A stretch of 15,402 nt of DNA from assembly GCA_041752455.1 (NCBI GenBank), contig JBGSWL010000011.1, forward strand, positions 1-15,402, given 5' to 3'. A program made the translations under genes and the position numbers. The DNA comes from JBGSWL01 sp041752455. GTDB taxonomy: Bacteria; Pseudomonadota; Alphaproteobacteria; Rhizobiales; Rhizobiaceae. Positions 13,598 to 15,402 of this stretch are shown in pieces; position 1 is the stretch's first letter, and the number at the start of each line of letters is the position of its first letter. Under the pieces are notes generated by a model. It was not told the DNA's origin. It ran no database searches and saw only the letters and a list, made by a program, of their open reading frames with translations.

Positions 13598-14575
13598 ATG
13601 ACCATTGCCGAACAGGTCGCCATGCCGGTTGACCGTCTCGAACACTATCCTGTGACGTTCTTTGCCATTCCGATGGGCCTGTTCGGCCTGACACTGGCGG
13701 TCCGGGCTGCCGAGACAGTCTTTGCAACGGGCACGCAGGTCTCGCTTGCGGTGCTCACGGTTGCGGCGACGGTGCTGGCACTGATCTCTGCCGGCTATCT
13801 TGCAAAGATTGTGTTGCGGCGGAGCGCCGTCGTGCATGAGTGGAACCACCCGGTGCGGGTTGCGTTCTTTCCGGCGGCGTCGATCTCGTATCTGCTGCTG
13901 GCTGCAGCGCTGGTCGATGTTTCCCCCGCCGTTGCCAACATCATCTGGACCGGCGCCACCGTCGCGCAAGGCATTCTGGCGCTCTCGGTGATCAGCGCCT
14001 GGATCGGCCACCGGGCCTTCCAACCGGTGCACATGTCTCCGGCCTGGTTCATACCCGCGGTCGGCAATGTGATCGTGCCGGTTGCGGGAATGCCGCTCGG
14101 ACACATGGACATTTCGTGGCTTTTCTTTTCGGCTGGGCTCGGCTTCTGGATCGTGTTGCTGACGCTGGTGGTCAACCGGCTGATGTTCCATGATCCGCTG
14201 CCGGGGCGGCTGGTGCCGACGCTGACTATCCTGATCGCCCCGCCGGCGGTCGCCTATGTTGCTTGGGTGCGGCTGACCGGCGAACCCGGCCCGTTCGGAC
14301 TGATCCTGCTCAACCTTGCCTATGTGTTTGCGGCGATCGTTCTCACGCAGGCGGCCAAGATGCGCAACCTGCCGTTTGCGCTGTCATGGTGGGCGCTGTC
14401 GTTCCCGGTGGCAGCGGCTTCCATTGCCAGCTTCTCCCATGCGCGGGCAGCCGGTTCGGACAATCATGCCCTGATCGGGGCTGGCTTCCTGGTGGTTTTG
14501 GTGGTGATCGTGGCTGTCCTGGCCGTGCGGACCGTGCGGGCAATGCTGGCGAACCAGATCTGCGTCCCGGACTAG
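13598..14575 (+). CDS. SLAC1/TDT-family anion channel or transporter
   Basis: A 325-residue polytopic protein with about ten hydrophobic segments, the size and layout of the tellurite-resistance/dicarboxylate transporter (TehA/SLAC1) family. The opening LEHYPVTFFAIPMGLFGLTL is typical of the first helix. Later landmarks are VHMSPAWFIPAVGNVIVPVA and WWALSFPVAAAS, the second near the helix that carries the gating phenylalanine in TehA. Family members pass chloride, nitrate, malate or sulfite (yeast Ssu1). Placed after a sulfide-oxidising enzyme, export of sulfite or another sulfur anion is the most economical reading, but it is inference. It is the third gene of the operon, 52 bp after the DUF5368 gene. 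It ends TAG at 14573-14575, 5 bp from the convergent kinase gene, with no obvious terminator. Confidence 0.85.
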   Translation: MTIAEQVAMPVDRLEHYPVTFFAIPMGLFGLTLAVRAAETVFATGTQVSLAVLTVAATVLALISAGYLAKIVLRRSAVVHEWNHPVRVAFFPAASISYLLLAAALVDVSPAVANIIWTGATVAQGILALSVISAWIGHRAFQPVHMSPAWFIPAVGNVIVPVAGMPLGHMDISWLFFSAGLGFWIVLLTLVVNRLMFHDPLPGRLVPTLTILIAPPAVAYVAWVRLTGEPGPFGLILLNLAYVFAAIVLTQAAKMRNLPFALSWWALSFPVAAASIASFSHARAAGSDNHALIGAGFLVVLVVIVAVLAVRTVRAMLANQICVPD

Positions 14576-14580
14576 GCTGA

Positions 14581-15402
14581 TCAGGCTGCTGCGCGGTCTG
14601 CCAGCCAGAGGTTCATGGCATCAATCGTGGCTTCGATCGTGCGGGCGACGCGGTGGACTGCCTCGGGGGCAACCGGTTTGCCTTCGGAGGCTACCCGCTC
14701 GATGGTGTCGCACTGACGGCGGGCGCGCTCGGCGCCAGCCGAGCCACACATGGATTTCAGCGCATGGGCGAGTTCGCGCACGGTGCCGTTGTCCGGCGTG
14801 ACCGCTGCAACGGCAAGCGCCAGGCTTTCGACGCTCTCGCGGCCATGGGTCGCAAACAGGCGGAATACGGTTTCGGCCATGGTGTTGCCGCTGGCGACGC
14901 CCAGCGACTGGAACATGCCGAGCGTATCGTCCGACAGGAGCGGTGCCTGCTCGGCGACCGGCGCGCGGTTGGCAGATGTCTGCGGCCATGTGGCGGATTG
15001 GGTGTGGATGCCCTGCGACACGGTTTCGAGGAATGCCTGGATATCGGAAAGCGCGAAGGGCTTGGGAATCCAGACATCCATGCCGGCCTCGCGGTAGCGC
15101 TCTGACTTGTCGCCAAGCACATGGGCTGTCAGCGCGGCGATGACCGAACGGGGCGAACCGCGGGCAGCCTCGTCGTTGCGAATGATGCGGGCGGCCTCAA
15201 AGCCGTCCATGCCGGGCATCGAACAATCCATGAAGATCACGTCGTAGTCGCGGGCGGCGGCCATGCTGACGGCCTGAAGGCCGGACTCGGCCAGATCGCA
15301 GGCAATGCCGAAGGCATGCAGGGCCTCGGCCACGACTTCGCGGTTGACCGCGCCATCATCGACCGCCAGCACCGACAGGCGGCTGAAGTCGGGGAGGCGG
15401 GC
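14581..15402 (-). CDS. Hybrid sensor kinase C-terminus: receiver and Hpt domains (5' partial)
   Basis: The minus-strand frame is open to the right edge, so the N-terminus lies outside; 273 residues are visible. The receiver domain begins LSVLAVDDGAVNREV (acidic pocket). It has the phospho-acceptor Asp in VIFMDCSMPGMDGFEA (codon 15226-15228), a conserved Thr in ALTAH and Lys in WIPKPF. A linker follows, then a histidine phosphotransfer domain with HALKSMCGSAGA, whose phospho-accepting His is encoded at 14764-14766. This receiver-Hpt order is typical of tripartite hybrid histidine kinases, so HATPase and sensor domains are expected upstream, beyond the window. It ends TGA at 14581, tail to tail with the SLAC1 gene. 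The signal and output regulator cannot be told from here. The close convergent arrangement does not itself imply a link to sulfide metabolism. Confidence 0.85.
   Translation of the reverse strand, partial: ARLPDFSRLSVLAVDDGAVNREVVAEALHAFGIACDLAESGLQAVSMAAARDYDVIFMDCSMPGMDGFEAARIIRNDEAARGSPRSVIAALTAHVLGDKSERYREAGMDVWIPKPFALSDIQAFLETVSQGIHTQSATWPQTSANRAPVAEQAPLLSDDTLGMFQSLGVASGNTMAETVFRLFATHGRESVESLALAVAAVTPDNGTVRELAHALKSMCGSAGAERARRQCDTIERVASEGKPVAPEAVHRVARTIEATIDAMNLWLADRAAA

Noticed and set aside
14574..14592. CTGATCAG palindrome between the convergent SLAC1 and kinase genes as a bidirectional terminator
   Set aside because: Only 8 bp, AT/GC balanced, no T or A run on either side.

Overview
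The window is GC-rich chromosomal DNA that looks like an alphaproteobacterium, most likely Hyphomicrobiales (Rhizobium/Hoeflea/Mesorhizobium-like). This placement is inferred from gene content: a sulfide:quinone oxidoreductase + DUF5368 + SLAC1 operon, FixK/FNR-type boxes, IS6- and IS21-type insertion-sequence relics, and a rhizobial-style methyltransferase relic. No tRNA, rRNA or CRISPR array was seen.

Layout, left to right. (1) 1-3053: the 3' part of a large autotransporter-like surface protein with PKD/Ig-type repeats and a C-terminal beta-barrel. (2) 3084-3338: composite insertion-sequence relic A. (3) 3416-6339: a divergent pair, a small unknown gene (minus) and phosphoenolpyruvate synthase ppsA (plus), sharing a 131-bp intergenic region with a near-consensus FNR/FixK box close to its midpoint. 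(4) 6317-6564: relic B, a direct copy of A, which supplies the last codons and stop of ppsA. (5) 6676-7098: a small secreted glycine-rich protein. (6) 7131-7545: relic C, an IS6-type element with both ends but with the middle of its transposase deleted. (7) 7677-10881: an apparent two-gene operon, a Mur-ligase-family protein followed by a glutamine-dependent asparagine-synthetase-like amidotransferase. (8) 10901-11698: IS21-type end pair E, a dead class I methyltransferase gene, and IS6-type relic D. (9) 11720-14575: a perfect FNR/FixK box followed by an operon for a Tat-exported type II sulfide:quinone oxidoreductase, a DUF5368 membrane protein and a SLAC1/TDT-family anion channel. (10) 14581-15402: the C-terminal receiver and Hpt part of a hybrid sensor kinase, convergent with the operon and running off the window.

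How it fits together. Two intact gene units (ppsA with its divergent partner, and the sulfide operon) carry FNR/FixK-type operators, so low oxygen probably controls both. The sulfide operon reads as periplasmic sulfide oxidation to the quinone pool with an anion channel to move sulfur oxyanions or other anions. Nearly every unit is bounded by relics of the same IS6-type and IS21-type elements in the same orientation, so the region looks assembled as a series of cassettes. The least explained unit is the Mur ligase/amidotransferase pair, which could make or amidate an unknown peptide or cell-surface product.
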